Under the pieces are notes generated by a model. That model did not search any database. It was given only the letters and a program-made list of their open reading frames with translations, and was not told the origin of the DNA. 64,000 nucleotides of DNA from Paraburkholderia bannensis NBRC 103871 (GTDB lineage: Bacteria; Pseudomonadota; Gammaproteobacteria; Burkholderiales; Burkholderiaceae). The stretch's first letter is position 1. Each line of letters begins with the position of its first letter. The DNA is taken from the NCBI RefSeq assembly GCF_000685015.1, contig NZ_BAYA01000009.1:186001-250000 (forward strand), in the 5' to 3' direction. The translations under genes were made by a program, and so were the position numbers. Of this stretch, positions 19,289 to 29,304 are shown one piece after another.

Positions 19289-20266
19289 TTACTTGTCGGG
19301 TCCTGCCTGCGAGGGTGTGCTTGTCGCCATGTCTGTCGCCCCGCCTACCCCATTCACGGCATGCTTGCCGCCGCGCTCCTGCCACGCCTGGCGCGCCGCG
19401 CGCGAGCGCGCGAACACGGTTTCCAGCGCAGCGCCGTCGCCAGCGTCGATGGCCGCGCGCAACTTCGCCAGCACTTCAGTGTAGGCGTCGAGTTCGGCGA
19501 GCAATGCCGTGCGGTTCGCCAGGCACACGTCGCGCCACATTTCCGGGCTCGACGCCGCGATGCGCGTGAAGTCGCGAAAGCCGCCCGCCGCGAACGAGAA
19601 TTTCAGCTCGGCGTCAGGCGTGGCGAGAATCTGCTCCACCAGCGCGAACGACAGCACGTGCGGCAGGTGGCTCACCGAAGCGAACACGCGGTCGTGCTGC
19701 TCCGCGCTCATTTGCCCGATCACGGCGCCGGTGGCGCGCCACATCTGCGCGATGCGCTCGACGTCAGCCGGAGCGTTCTCGGGCAGCGGGCACAGCACGA
19801 CGTTGCGACCAACGTAGAGGTCGGGCAACGCCGCTTCCACGCCGCTCGATTCGCGACCCGCGATCGGATGGCCCGGCACGAACTGGCCGATGCGCGCACC
19901 CAGCGCCGAGCGCGCGGCCGCGATCACGTCGCTCTTGGTGCTGCCTGCATCGGTGACGATGGTGTGCGGCTGAAGGTGCGGCGCGATGCGCTCGAGCAGC
20001 ATCTGCGTCTGCGCAACGGGGGCGGCGATCAGCACGAGATCCGCGCCGTCGAGCGCCCTGGCGAGCGCCGCGTCGTCATCGAAAGTCGCGACGGCGTCGA
20101 CCACGCCCAGCTCCAGCGCACGCGCCACCGAATGCGCGCGGCGGCCCACGCCGATTACTTCGCCGGCGTGCTCGCACGCGCCGCGCTCACGCAGGCCGCG
20201 CGCGAGCGATCCGCCAATCAGGCCGACGCCGAAAATCACCAGCTTCTTGAAAGAGAACGCGCTCAC
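19289..20266 (-). CDS. tyrA: Prephenate dehydrogenase
   Basis: This 325-residue protein has an N-terminal NAD-binding GVGLIGGSLARGL and the catalytic-region GHPIAGRESSGVEAAL, whose histidine is the conserved hydride-transfer-assisting residue, followed by an all-helical dimerisation domain (FAAGGFRDFTRIAASSP). There is no fused chorismate mutase, as expected for betaproteobacteria. It converts prephenate to 4-hydroxyphenylpyruvate for tyrosine; arogenate activity cannot be excluded. The Ser-rich C-terminus (ATSTPSQAGPDK) looks unstructured. It follows pheA by 51 bases. Confidence 0.94.
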   Translation of the reverse strand: MSAFSFKKLVIFGVGLIGGSLARGLRERGACEHAGEVIGVGRRAHSVARALELGVVDAVATFDDDAALARALDGADLVLIAAPVAQTQMLLERIAPHLQPHTIVTDAGSTKSDVIAAARSALGARIGQFVPGHPIAGRESSGVEAALPDLYVGRNVVLCPLPENAPADVERIAQMWRATGAVIGQMSAEQHDRVFASVSHLPHVLSFALVEQILATPDAELKFSFAAGGFRDFTRIAASSPEMWRDVCLANRTALLAELDAYTEVLAKLRAAIDAGDGAALETVFARSRAARQAWQERGGKHAVNGVGGATDMATSTPSQAGPDK

Positions 20267-20317
20267 GCCATCACCGAAAAAAGAAAGTCTGCGCCCCGAC
20301 GCGCAACCTGGCCCAAC

Positions 20318-21400
20318 TTAGCGCGAACGCGGATACGAACCGAGGATCTTGAGGAACGCCGCCTTCTTGCCGAGTTCGTCGAGCGCGGCGGCCACGGCCG
20401 GTTCGTCGCGATGCCCTTCGAAATCGATATAGAAGTAGTACTCCCACGTGCCGACGCGCGCCGGACGCGATTCGAAACGCGTCATCGACACACCGTGGCG
20501 CGCGAGCGGCTCCAGCAGCTTGTAGACCGCACCCGGCTCGTTCTTCACCGACACGATCATCGACGTCTGGTCGTGACCCGACACGCCCGCCGGCTGCTTG
20601 CCGATCATCACGAAGCGCGTGCGGTTGTGCGGATCGTCCTGGATCAGCGCGTTGGCGATCAGGAGGCCGTAGTGCGTGGCCGCGCGCTCGCCCGCGATGG
20701 CTGCGACCGTCGGGTCTTCCGACGCGAGGCGCGCGGCTTCGGCGTTGCTCGACACGGCCTGGCGCTCCAGCTGCGGCGCGTTCGCCGTGAGCCAGTGCTG
20801 GCACTGCGCGAGCGCCTGCGGGTGCGCGCACACGCGCGTCACGCCCGCGAGCTTGCCGCTCTGCGTCATCAGGTTGTGCTGGATCGGCAGCGCGATTTCG
20901 CCGCCGATCACGAGCTGCGTCTGCAGGAACAGATCGAGCGTGCGCGACACCGCGCCTTCCGCCGAATTCTCGACCGGCACCACGCCGAATTCGGACGCGC
21001 CCGACTCGACCGCGCGGAACACCTCGTCGATCGACGGGCACGGCAGGCCTTCGATCGACTGACCGAAGTACGCGTACATCGCCTGTTCGCTATAGGTGCC
21101 GACCGGGCCGAGGAACGCCGCCGTGATGGTCTTTTCGAGCGAGCGGCTCGCGGCCATGATCTCGCGCCAGATCGCGCTGATGTGATCGTTGCCGAGCGGG
21201 CCGTCGCTGAGGTTTTGCAGGCGCTCGATCACCTGGAGCTCGCGCTCCGGGCGAAACACGGGCGCGTTGAAGTGCTTCTTGACCTCGCCCACTTCGAGCG
21301 CGACCGACGCGCGCTGGTTCAGGAGCGCAATCAGCTGCGCGTCGATGGCGTCGATGCGCTCGCGCAACGGCTTGAGTTGTGAATTGAGTTCGTCGTCCAT
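20318..21400 (-). CDS. pheA: Bifunctional chorismate mutase / prephenate dehydratase (P-protein)
   Basis: This 360-residue protein starts MDDELNSQLKPLRERIDAID. Domain order: AroQ chorismate mutase (about 1-90, with LLNQRASVALEVGEVK), prephenate dehydratase (about 93-270, GPVGTYSEQAMYAYFG and NRTRFVMIGK), and a C-terminal ACT domain (GAVYKLLEPLARHGVSMTRF with ESRP), which binds phenylalanine for feedback inhibition. It turns chorismate into phenylpyruvate. It sits between serC and tyrA. A five-residue in-frame extension (MPVSR) upstream is less likely as the start. Confidence 0.95.
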   Translation of the reverse strand: MDDELNSQLKPLRERIDAIDAQLIALLNQRASVALEVGEVKKHFNAPVFRPERELQVIERLQNLSDGPLGNDHISAIWREIMAASRSLEKTITAAFLGPVGTYSEQAMYAYFGQSIEGLPCPSIDEVFRAVESGASEFGVVPVENSAEGAVSRTLDLFLQTQLVIGGEIALPIQHNLMTQSGKLAGVTRVCAHPQALAQCQHWLTANAPQLERQAVSSNAEAARLASEDPTVAAIAGERAATHYGLLIANALIQDDPHNRTRFVMIGKQPAGVSGHDQTSMIVSVKNEPGAVYKLLEPLARHGVSMTRFESRPARVGTWEYYFYIDFEGHRDEPAVAAALDELGKKAAFLKILGSYPRSR

Positions 21401-21452
21401 GCGTGAAACCGGCAATCTGGAAGGATGAATACGTGGCGATGCGCCGCTTGCG

Positions 21453-22535
21453 TCAAGCGTGCTTCGCTTCGAATTCCTTCATGTACTCGACAAGTGCCTG
21501 CACTGCTTCGAGCGGCACCGCGTTGTAAATCGACGCCCGCATGCCGCCGACGGACTTGTGGCCCTTCAGCTGCAGAAGCCCGCGCGCCTTCGCGCCGGCC
21601 AGGAAATCATCATTACGTGTTTCATCGGCGAGGAAGAACGGTACGTTCATCCGTGAGCGCGCGCGGCGCTCCACCTTGTTGAGGTAGAAGCTGCTCGCGT
21701 CGATCGTGTCGTAGAGCAGCCCTGCTTTTTCGATATTGCGCGCTTCGATGGCTTCGAGGCCACCCTGGCGCTTCAACCACTTGAACACGAGGCCCGCAAT
21801 GTAGATTGCGTAGGTAGGCGGCGTGTTGAACATGGAGTTGTTGGCGGCGACCGTCTTCCATTCGAACGCCGACGGGCAGATGGGCATGGCGTGCTCAAGC
21901 AGGTCTTCACGCACGATCACGACGGTCACGCCCGCCATGCCGATATTCTTTTGCGCACCGCCGTAGAGCACGCCGTATTTGGCGATGTCCATGGGACGCG
22001 ACAGGATGTGCGACGAGGCGTCCGCCACGAGCGGGATATCGCCGAGATCGGGGATCTCGAAAGTCTCGACGCCGTCGATCGTCTCGTTCGTGCACAGGTG
22101 CACGTAAGCGGGATCGTCGGAGAGCTGCCACTCGCTTTTCGGCGGCGAATGCGTGAAGCCGGCTTCGGTGCGGCCCGTCGCGGCGATATGCGAAGCGCCG
22201 TACTTGAGCGCTTCCTTCTGCGACTTCTGCGACCACGAACCGGTGATGACGAAATCCGCACGCGGCTTCGCGCCGAACAGGTTCAGCGGTACGACCGCGT
22301 TTTCGCCGATACCGCCACCTTGCAGGAAGAGGATCTTGTGGCTCGCGGGAACCTGCATCAGGTCGCGCAGATCTTGCAGCGCTTCGCTGTGGATCTGCAT
22401 GAATTCGGGACCGCGATGGCTCATTTCCATCACGCCCATGCCGCTGCCGTGCCAGTCGAGCATTTCGTCGGCAGCCTGACGGAGGACTTCTTCAGGCAGT
22501 GCAGCCGGTCCGGCGGAGAAGTTGAAAACGCGCAT
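21453..22535 (-). CDS. serC: Phosphoserine aminotransferase
   Basis: This 360-residue class V PLP aminotransferase starts [18 protein letters not shown]. The PLP lysine is in [15 protein letters not shown], and substrate-binding [10 protein letters not shown] is present. It makes 3-phosphoserine (serine pathway) and 4-phosphohydroxythreonine (pyridoxal phosphate pathway). First gene of the serC-pheA-tyrA-aroA run; a terminator directly upstream (22587-22631) isolates it from the DUF2059 gene, so a promoter is expected in the ~50 bases between. A longer reading frame upstream runs through that terminator and was rejected. Confidence 0.96.
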   Translation of the reverse strand: MRVFNFSAGPAALPEEVLRQAADEMLDWHGSGMGVMEMSHRGPEFMQIHSEALQDLRDLMQVPASHKILFLQGGGIGENAVVPLNLFGAKPRADFVITGSWSQKSQKEALKYGASHIAATGRTEAGFTHSPPKSEWQLSDDPAYVHLCTNETIDGVETFEIPDLGDIPLVADASSHILSRPMDIAKYGVLYGGAQKNIGMAGVTVVIVREDLLEHAMPICPSAFEWKTVAANNSMFNTPPTYAIYIAGLVFKWLKRQGGLEAIEARNIEKAGLLYDTIDASSFYLNKVERRARSRMNVPFFLADETRNDDFLAGAKARGLLQLKGHKSVGGMRASIYNAVPLEAVQALVEYMKEFEAKHA

Positions 22536-22586
22536 CGTTTGGAGACCCCGAGGCGGGCGCTGCGGCAGTGGAGGCCGGGACGCGCC

Positions 22587-22631
22587 GAAAAAAGAAAATG
22601 GCCGTCTGCGCTGATCGCGCAAACGGCCATT
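22587..22631 (-). terminator. Intrinsic terminator of the DUF2059 gene
   Basis: AATGGCCGT (22597-22605) pairs with ACGGCCATT (22623-22631), with an inner stem 22607-22611/22617-22621. On the minus strand the hairpin leads into TTTTCTTTTTT. It separates the DUF2059 gene from serC. Confidence 0.85.
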
Positions 22632-22750
22632 ATCGCATTGTCACCGGGAACCCGCCAACGCAGGGTTTCCGGGCAACGCGGCTCGATCTGGCCCGCCTTT
22701 ACCGTGCGCTAAACCACAGCGACGCAGGACGAAGCCAGCGAGAGGCGTGC

Positions 22751-23362
22751 TTACTTGCCCGGCTTGACCGAAGCGACTTCCTTGTCAGCCTGGTCGCGCG
22801 TTGCCTTGATCGACTGCGGCATGTACTTCTGCATCAGGCCGTTGACCACGTCGCGGCCAACCTGGTCTTGAACCTGGATGAACTTGCGGCCGGTCGGGCT
22901 GCGGTAGAACGACGTCAGATCCTTGATTTCCTGCGTGCTGTAGTACTTTGCGTAAGCTTCGTACTGGGCTTCCATGGCGTCCTGCTTGAAGCCGTCCGTG
23001 TTGAAGACCTGGCCTGCGCCGTCAACCAGCTTCGGCACTGCGTTCTTCTGCAGCGTCGGGACAGCAGCTTGCTTCTGCTTGTCCGTCATCGTCTTGTTTT
23101 CCGACAGCGCGTCCGAGAGGATCGCCGGCACGAGTTGCTTGGCTTGCATCTGTGCGCTGTTGCCGATTGCGCCGACGAGCTTCTGCGCGTCGATCGCGTC
23201 CAGCAGGTCCTTGATCGCGGCTTGCTTGGCCGAATCGATCGGTGCCGGGGCAGCAGCGGCCGGAGCCTGTGCGGGCGCCTGGGGCTGGAGCGCCTGAGCC
23301 ATGGCAAACGTCGGCACGAGAGCGGCCAGCAACATAACCTGCTTGAATCGTTTTTGCATCAT
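22751..23362 (-). CDS. DUF2059 domain protein, secreted
   Basis: This 203-residue protein starts MMQKRFKQVM, with GGGAG just upstream. A Sec signal peptide (about residues 1-22, ending AMA before QA) is followed by a Pro/Ala linker (QAPAQAPAAAAPAP) and a helical DUF2059 domain (LTSFYRSPTGRKFIQVQDQVG is diagnostic). The domain is common in proteobacterial periplasmic proteins and has no established biochemical role. A 45-residue in-frame upstream extension lacks a signal and was excluded. It lies between gyrA and serC with a terminator after it, so it is probably expressed alone. Confidence 0.85.
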   Translation of the reverse strand: MMQKRFKQVMLLAALVPTFAMAQALQPQAPAQAPAAAAPAPIDSAKQAAIKDLLDAIDAQKLVGAIGNSAQMQAKQLVPAILSDALSENKTMTDKQKQAAVPTLQKNAVPKLVDGAGQVFNTDGFKQDAMEAQYEAYAKYYSTQEIKDLTSFYRSPTGRKFIQVQDQVGRDVVNGLMQKYMPQSIKATRDQADKEVASVKPGK

Positions 23363-23633
23363 TACTCCCTCTGTGAAATTAATCGAATTGCCTGCCGTGC
23401 GGATTGCGGGGCGCGCCTGATAGTGCATGGTCACGGACTTAACCGTCACCCCGCGCCGCTGCCCGATCCGCCTGGCATCATTCAAAACCCGCAGCACCGC
23501 CCGGCCTTGCTGGCCATTGCGTCACCACTGGCAAATAACCCAAAAACAGCTCAAATATTTCCACCAGCAAACCACAAGCGCCTGACACGAAGCGGCCCGC
23601 TCGCGCGGGCCGTTCAGTCCTGCGGGCGTAGCC

Positions 23634-26243
23634 TTACTCCTCGCTTTCGCCCTCGCCTTCACCTTCAGCGATATCGCCGTCGGCATCGGCTTCCGCGACC
23701 TGCTGCAGGCCCGAGAGCTTCGTGCCTTCGTCAAGGCTGATGAGTGTAACACCTTGCGTTGCGCGGCCCATTTCGCGGATCTCCGAGACACGCGTGCGAA
23801 TCAGCACACCCGTGGTGGTGATCAACATGATCTGGGCTTCCGGATCCACCAGCGTTGCCGCGACCACTTTGCCGTTGCGCTCCGACGTCTGAATCGCAAT
23901 CATGCCCTTGGTGCCGCGGCCGTGACGCGTGTACTCGGTGATCGGCGTGCGCTTGCCGTAGCCGTTTTCGGTGGCGGTCAGCACGGACTGCTGCTCGTCG
24001 CCGGCCACCAGCAGTGCGATCACCTGCTGGCCGTCGTCGAGCTGCATGCCACGCACGCCGCGTGCCTCGCGACCCATCGGGCGCACGTCGTTTTCGTCGA
24101 AACGCACCGCCTTGCCGGCGTCCGAGAACAACATGACGTCGTGTTCGCCGTCCGTGATGGCCGCGCCGATCAGGTAGTCGCCGTCATCCAGGCCGACCGC
24201 AATAATACCCTTGCGCAGCGGGCGGCTGAAGGCTTCGAGCGGCGTCTTCTTGACCGTACCGAGGGCCGTCGCCATAAACACGAACTTGTCGGCCGAGAAC
24301 TCCTTCACCGGCAGCACAACCGTGATCTTTTCGCCGTCCTGCAGCGGGAACATGTTCACGATCGGACGGCCGCGCGAGTTGCGCGAACCTTGCGGAACCT
24401 CATAGACCTTGACCCAGTACACGCGGCCACGGTTCGAGAAGCACAAGATGTGGTCGTGCGTATTGGCGATGAAGAGCGTGTCGATCCAGTCGTCGTCCTT
24501 CATCGACGTCGCCTGCTTGCCGCGACCACCGCGCTTTTGCGCGCGATATTCGGACAACGGCTGCGATTTCACGTAACCGGCGTGCGACATCGTCACGACC
24601 ATGTCCTGCGGCGTGATCAGGTCTTCGGTGTTCAGCTCCGTCGCGTTCATCTCGATCTTCGAGCGGCGGGCATCGCCGAATTCGCTCTTGATCGCGGTGA
24701 GTTCGTCGGAAATCATCGTCGTCACGCGCTCGGGGCGCGCGAGGATGTCGAGCAGGTCGGCGATCTGGGCCATGACTTCGCGGTACTCGCCGATGATCTT
24801 GTCCTGCTCCAGACCCGTCAGGCGTTGCAGACGCATTTGCAGGATTTCCTGCGCCTGCGTGTCGGACAGGCGGTAGAGACCGTCGCCCTGCATACCGTAC
24901 TGCGGATTGAGGCCTTCCGGACGATAGGCGTCGCGGCCGCCCGCCGTGGCGTTGTCCTGCTCGGCGCGTTGCAGCATCTCGCGCACCAGCGACGAATCCC
25001 ACGACTGGTTCATCAACTCCTGCTTCGCGATCGGCGGCGTGGGCGCGGCCTTGATGATGGCGATGAAGTCGTCGATGTTGGCAAGCGCAACGGCCAGGCC
25101 TTCGAGCACGTGACCGCGTTCGCGCGCCTTGCGCAGTTCGTACACCGTGCGGCGCGTAAGCACTTCGCGGCGGTGCGACAGGAAATGCTGGAGCATTTCC
25201 TTCAGGTTCAGCAGCTTCGGCTGGTTGTCCACCAGCGCGACCATGTTCATGCCGAACGTGTCCTGCAGCTGCGTCGCCTTATACAGATTGTTGAGGACGA
25301 CCTCGGGCACTTCGCCGCGCTTGAGCTCGATCACGACACGCATGCCGCTCTTGTCGGACTCGTCGCGAATGTCGGAAATGCCTTCGAGCTTCTTCTCGTT
25401 GACCAGTTCGGCAATGCGCTCGAGCAGCGAACGCTTGTTCACCTGGTACGGCAGTTCGTCGACGATGATCGCCATGCGCTGGCCGCGATCGATCTCTTCG
25501 AAGTGCGTGGCGGCGCGCATCACGACACGGCCACGGCCCGTGCGATAGCCGTCGCGCACGCCCGCGACGCCGTAGATGATGCCGGCGGTCGGGAAATCGG
25601 GCGCGGGAATAATCTCGATCAGCTCGTCGATCGTCGCTTCCGGCGTCTTGAGCAGATGCTGGCAAGCGTCGACAACTTCGTTGAGATTGTGCGGGGGGAT
25701 ATTCGTGGCCATGCCGACCGCGATACCCGACGAACCATTGATCAGCAGGTTCGGGATACGCGCGGGCAGGATCAGCGGCTCGCTTTCGCTGCCGTCGTAG
25801 TTCGGCCCGAAGTCGACCGTTTCCTTGTCGATGTCGGCCAGCAGTTCGTGACCGATCTTCGCCATGCGGATTTCGGTGTAACGCATGGCCGCGGCGTTGT
25901 CGCCGTCGATTGAGCCGAAGTTGCCCTGGCCGTCGACCAGCATGTAGCGCAGCGAGAAGTCCTGCGCCATCCGGACAATGGTGTCGTAGACAGCCGTGTC
26001 GCCGTGAGGATGGTATTTACCGATCACGTCGCCGACGATACGCGCCGACTTCTTGTACGCGCGGTTCCAGTCGTTGTTCAACTCGTGCATCGCGTACAGC
26101 ACGCGCCGGTGCACCGGCTTCAGGCCGTCGCGCACATCGGGAAGTGCCCGCCCGACGATCACGCTCATCGCGTAATCGAGATACGAGCGGCGCATTTCCT
26201 CCTCGAGGGAGATAGGCAGAGTCTCTTTGGCGAATTGATCCAT
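23634..26243 (-). CDS. gyrA: DNA gyrase subunit A
   Basis: This 869-residue protein has an N-terminal breakage-reunion domain with catalytic Tyr122 ([10 protein letters not shown]) and a C-terminal beta-pinwheel containing the GyrA box QKRGGRG needed for DNA wrapping and negative supercoiling. In the quinolone-determining region ([18 protein letters not shown]) residue 83 is Thr and 87 is Asp, which I take as the lineage wild type rather than a resistance change. The tail is very acidic ([19 protein letters not shown]). Standalone gene; a TAGAAT-like box on the minus strand (26357-26352) could be its -10, without a clear -35. Confidence 0.97.
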   Translation of the reverse strand: MDQFAKETLPISLEEEMRRSYLDYAMSVIVGRALPDVRDGLKPVHRRVLYAMHELNNDWNRAYKKSARIVGDVIGKYHPHGDTAVYDTIVRMAQDFSLRYMLVDGQGNFGSIDGDNAAAMRYTEIRMAKIGHELLADIDKETVDFGPNYDGSESEPLILPARIPNLLINGSSGIAVGMATNIPPHNLNEVVDACQHLLKTPEATIDELIEIIPAPDFPTAGIIYGVAGVRDGYRTGRGRVVMRAATHFEEIDRGQRMAIIVDELPYQVNKRSLLERIAELVNEKKLEGISDIRDESDKSGMRVVIELKRGEVPEVVLNNLYKATQLQDTFGMNMVALVDNQPKLLNLKEMLQHFLSHRREVLTRRTVYELRKARERGHVLEGLAVALANIDDFIAIIKAAPTPPIAKQELMNQSWDSSLVREMLQRAEQDNATAGGRDAYRPEGLNPQYGMQGDGLYRLSDTQAQEILQMRLQRLTGLEQDKIIGEYREVMAQIADLLDILARPERVTTMISDELTAIKSEFGDARRSKIEMNATELNTEDLITPQDMVVTMSHAGYVKSQPLSEYRAQKRGGRGKQATSMKDDDWIDTLFIANTHDHILCFSNRGRVYWVKVYEVPQGSRNSRGRPIVNMFPLQDGEKITVVLPVKEFSADKFVFMATALGTVKKTPLEAFSRPLRKGIIAVGLDDGDYLIGAAITDGEHDVMLFSDAGKAVRFDENDVRPMGREARGVRGMQLDDGQQVIALLVAGDEQQSVLTATENGYGKRTPITEYTRHGRGTKGMIAIQTSERNGKVVAATLVDPEAQIMLITTTGVLIRTRVSEIREMGRATQGVTLISLDEGTKLSGLQQVAEADADGDIAEGEGEGESEE

Positions 26244-26857
26244 TATCGATGTCGTTGTCAGGCACGCGCAGTGCTACCGGCAAAAACCGCCGGAAGCCAC
26301 GCGGCGCACCCTGCTGTCGCATGGACGCCGCAGACGCAGCGCAATCTTCCGATTCTATCATGCGCGGCACCCCTGCCCGCCGTCCAGGCACGATGTACGT
26401 ATACCTATTAGAGGGGGCACCGCCGGCGGCCTGCCTGAGGCTCAAAAACGGCGCAGAAGGACACCAGCAGAAACGCCTGCCCGGCGACGATCGAATAGTC
26501 GCTGCCACGCGACATCAACACGCGCATTTAGCATCCGGATATGACAATACGCAGCACACGCAAGCCAATCACTTGCGCTTACCCAACGACCAGGCACACT
26601 ACCAGGAGATCGAGCGGGAACTTTTTGTTGCTGACCTACCACATTCGCCTAGCCCCAAAGAAAGGGGCGGATTTTTTTTATCGTGGGAAGGGAACGATAT
26701 GGCAAAATGCGAACGCACAAAGAGTTAGACACCGCTCGAAGTCTACACAAGACGTGCCCCACAACGCGCCAATGTTATACTTCGAGCAATGTATGACTTG
26801 TCTTCGTCATATGGCTCGCAGTAAACCTGCGGTAATCTCAATTTCGAGAGGAGAAAT
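26244..26857. other. 614-base intergenic region between divergent gyrA and ompA-like gene
   Basis: No protein-coding gene is supported. It should hold the gyrA promoter (minus strand, near 26350) and the ompA-like promoter (a TTATAC box at 26775-26780, weak -35). A plus-strand intrinsic terminator at 26652-26679 has no gene in front of it, so part of 26400-26650 may encode a small RNA. Confidence 0.5.
26652..26679 (+). terminator. Orphan plus-strand intrinsic terminator
   Basis: GCCCC (26652-26656) pairs with GGGGC (26664-26668) over a seven-base A-rich loop, followed by a run of eight T residues at 26672-26679. No plus-strand coding gene precedes it in this gap. Confidence 0.6.
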
Positions 26858-27502
26858 ATGAATAAACTTTCAAAGCTCGCGTTCATTGCAGCTACCGCAG
26901 TAGTCGCTGCAACCGCCCAGGCACAATCGGTGCCGGCGTCGCGACAAGCCGTCAATGACAACTGGGTGAATGGTACCGGCGAATACGTGTGGATGAACGG
27001 CACGAACGAGCTTTGCTGGCGCGATGCATTCTGGACGCCGGCCACGGCCAACGCAAAGTGCGATGGCGCGCTGGTCGCCCAGGCACCGACGCCGCCGGTC
27101 GCTCCGGTTGCTCCGGCTATCACGAGCCAGAAGATCACGTACCAAGCTGACGCCCTGTTCGACTTCGACAAGGCTGTCCTGAAGCCGGCTGGCAAGGAAA
27201 AGCTGGACGATCTGGCAAGCAAGATCCAGGCTCTGAACCTCGAAGTCGTCGTTGCGACGGGCTACACCGACCGTATCGGTTCGGCAGCTTACAACGACCG
27301 TCTGTCGCTGCGCCGTGCGCAAGCCGTCAAGTCGTACCTCGTCAGCAAGGGTGTCCCGGCTGAGCGCGTGTACACGGAAGGCAAGGGCAAGCGTAACCCG
27401 GTCACGACGGGTTGCAACCAGAAGAACCACAAGCAGCTGATCTCGTGCCTGGCACCGGATCGCCGCGTTGAAGTCGAAGTCGTCGGCACGCAAAAGCAGT
27501 AA
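26858..27502 (+). CDS. OmpA family protein (peptidoglycan-binding outer-membrane protein)
   Basis: This 214-residue protein has a strong GAGAGGAG ribosome site. The signal peptide is about residues 1-22 (TAQA before QS). A short N-terminal domain with two Cys follows (NELCWRDAFWTPATANAKCDG), then a Pro-rich hinge (APTPPVAPVAPA), then the OmpA C-terminal domain (ADALFDFDKAVLKPAGKEKL, ATGYTDRIGSAAYNDRLSLR, GKRNP, DRRVEVEVVG), which binds meso-diaminopimelate of peptidoglycan. A second Cys pair (TGCNQ..ISCLAPDRR) is common in betaproteobacterial versions. There is no beta-barrel, so it likely tethers the outer membrane to the wall. Codon use is biased as in highly expressed genes. Confidence 0.93.
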   Translation: MNKLSKLAFIAATAVVAATAQAQSVPASRQAVNDNWVNGTGEYVWMNGTNELCWRDAFWTPATANAKCDGALVAQAPTPPVAPVAPAITSQKITYQADALFDFDKAVLKPAGKEKLDDLASKIQALNLEVVVATGYTDRIGSAAYNDRLSLRRAQAVKSYLVSKGVPAERVYTEGKGKRNPVTTGCNQKNHKQLISCLAPDRRVEVEVVGTQKQ

Positions 27503-27528
27503 TCTGCGAGCTGCGACAGCACGACTCA

Positions 27529-27555
27529 AAAGCCCCGCTTCGGCGGGGTTTTTTT
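27529..27555 (+). terminator. Intrinsic terminator after the ompA-like gene
   Basis: CCCCGC-TTCG-GCGGGG (27533-27548) is a tetraloop hairpin preceded by four A and followed by seven T residues. Confidence 0.93.
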
Positions 27556-27753
27556 ATTGCGCGATGGGTTGGGATCGCGCCGTGATCGACCGACATCTGG
27601 CATGCATCGCGCAGCAAACGCGCGGGCACGCGGGCTGCGGCAACGCCTGCAAAGCTGGCGCACATATTGCCGCCCTGTTTTGCTGTCACATGCGAGCGCC
27701 TTTATACTCTGGGCTTGTTCCACCTTCGCTTGCGCGCTTCAGGCCAATCCGAC

Positions 27754-28452
27754 ATGACGAATGCCGATCCCCACGAACTGCAGAAATTCAGCGAGCTCGC
27801 TCATCGCTGGTGGGACCCGAACGCGGAGTTCAAGCCGCTGCACGAGCTGAACCCCATTCGTCTCGGCTGGATCGACAGCCATGCACATCTGACCGGCAAG
27901 CGTGTGCTCGACATCGGTTGCGGCGGCGGCATCCTGTCGGAGTCGATGGCGGGACTCGGCGCAAACGTGAAAGGCATCGACCTGTCCCGCGAAGCGTTGG
28001 GCGTGGCCGACCTGCATAGTCTCGAAAGCGGCATCACGCTGGAATACGAAGAGATCGCCGCCGAAGCCATTGCTGCGCGCGAGCCCGGCTCGTTCGACGT
28101 CGTCACCTGCATGGAAATGCTTGAGCACGTGCCCGAGCCGCTCAGCGTGGTCAAAGCCTGCGCGACGCTCGTGAAGCCCGGCGGCTGGGTGTTCTTCTCG
28201 ACGCTCAACCGCAACGTGAAGTCCTACCTGCTGGCCGTGATCGGCGCGGAATACATCGCGCAGATGCTGCCCAAGGGCACGCACGACTACGCGCGCTTTA
28301 TCCGTCCCTCGGAACTCGCGGGCTTCGTGCGCCAGGCCGGCCTGACGGCGGCCGAGATCAAGGGCATCACCTATAACCCGCTGACGCGTCGCTTCACGCT
28401 GTCGAACGACTCAAGCGTCAATTACATGATCGCCTGCCGACGCGACGCCTGA
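27754..28452 (+). CDS. ubiG: Ubiquinone biosynthesis O-methyltransferase
   Basis: This 232-residue SAM-dependent methyltransferase starts [21 protein letters not shown]. Motif I is [13 protein letters not shown]; other UbiG hallmarks are [30 protein letters not shown] and the C-terminal GITYNPLT. It performs both O-methylations of ubiquinone synthesis. The in-frame upstream extension (MPPCFAV...) is unlike the family and lacks a ribosome site. It is followed 23 bases later by gph, a conserved ubiG-gph pair. Confidence 0.96.
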   Translation: MTNADPHELQKFSELAHRWWDPNAEFKPLHELNPIRLGWIDSHAHLTGKRVLDIGCGGGILSESMAGLGANVKGIDLSREALGVADLHSLESGITLEYEEIAAEAIAAREPGSFDVVTCMEMLEHVPEPLSVVKACATLVKPGGWVFFSTLNRNVKSYLLAVIGAEYIAQMLPKGTHDYARFIRPSELAGFVRQAGLTAAEIKGITYNPLTRRFTLSNDSSVNYMIACRRDA

Positions 28453-28475
28453 GTCGGCGCCCCCGCTCCTTCGAC

Positions 28476-29207
28476 ATGACCCAGAACCCGTCTGAAAACC
28501 CGTCCGCTGCTGTGGCTGCTGTGGATTACGCCGCGCTGGTGGCCTGCGACGCCGTCCTGTTCGACTTTGACGGCACGCTCGCCGATACGGCGCCCGACCT
28601 CGCCGCCGCGGTGAACCAGATGCGCCATGCGCGGGGCCTCGCGCCCGCGCCCTACGAGAAGCTGCGTCCGCTCGCCTCCGCTGGTGCGCGCGGGCTGATT
28701 GGCGGGGCGTTCGGCATCGGCCCGGATCACCGCGAGTTCGCCGCGATGCGCGAGGAATTCCTCGCCAACTACGCGGCCAATCTGCGCGTGGAAACGGCGC
28801 TGTTCCCGGGCATCGACGCGGTGCTCGACGATCTCGACGCACGCGGCGTGCGCTGGGGCATCGTGACCAACAAGGTCGCGCGCCTGACCGATCCGCTCGT
28901 GAAGCTCATGCACCTCGATACCCGCGCGGCCTGCGTGGTGAGCGGCGATACGACACCGTATTCGAAGCCCCACCCCGCCCCGCTGCTGCATGCGGCGCAG
29001 GCGCTCGGCATCGAGGCGACGCGCGTGGTGTATGTGGGCGACGACCTGCGCGACGTGCAGGCCGGCCACGCGGCGGGCATGGCGACCATCGCGGCCGCCT
29101 ACGGCTACTGCGGCAATGTCGAGCCGCCCGAGCAGTGGCAGGCCGACTTCGTGGCCGATACCGCCGAGGCGCTGTTCGCCCAGCTCCAGCACGTTCAAGC
29201 GAAGTAA
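28476..29207 (+). CDS. gph: Phosphoglycolate phosphatase (HAD family)
   Basis: This 243-residue HAD hydrolase has motif I DFDGTLADTAPDL (nucleophile Asp), motif II/III GIVTNK and YSKPHPAPLLHA, and motif IV YVGDDLRDVQAG. It removes phosphate from 2-phosphoglycolate, a product of DNA end repair and of RuBisCO side reactions. The N-terminal ~20 residues (TQNPSENPSAAVAAV) are an extension relative to shorter homologues. Downstream of ubiG, likely one transcript; a possible weak terminator hairpin lies at 29239-29262. Substrate is inferred from similarity and context. Confidence 0.92.
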   Translation: MTQNPSENPSAAVAAVDYAALVACDAVLFDFDGTLADTAPDLAAAVNQMRHARGLAPAPYEKLRPLASAGARGLIGGAFGIGPDHREFAAMREEFLANYAANLRVETALFPGIDAVLDDLDARGVRWGIVTNKVARLTDPLVKLMHLDTRAACVVSGDTTPYSKPHPAPLLHAAQALGIEATRVVYVGDDLRDVQAGHAAGMATIAAAYGYCGNVEPPEQWQADFVADTAEALFAQLQHVQAK

Positions 29208-29262
29208 GCGGCGCCATCGACCGCGGCCTTTGACGCCGCCGTGCCCCTTGAAAAGGGCACGG

Positions 29263-29292
29263 TTCGCCTCATCTGCCGAACTATGGGATAAT
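29263..29292 (+). promoter_or_regulatory. Candidate promoter of ssrA
   Basis: GATAAT at 29287-29292 lies 12 bases before the tmRNA 5' end; TTCGCC at 29263-29268 is an 18-base-spaced, imperfect -35. Confidence 0.5.
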
Positions 29293-29304
29293 TGCTGTTC
29301 CTCT

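Noticed and set aside
17159..21382. 1407-residue open frame on the plus strand opposite cmk-aroA-tyrA-pheA
   Set aside because: It is antisense to four certain genes; Arg/His/Ala-rich translation is a by-product of high GC in the third codon position.
25977..26006. Thr at GyrA position 83 as a fluoroquinolone-resistance change
   Set aside because: Thr83 is, to my knowledge, the normal residue in Burkholderia-type GyrA and Asp87 is unchanged.
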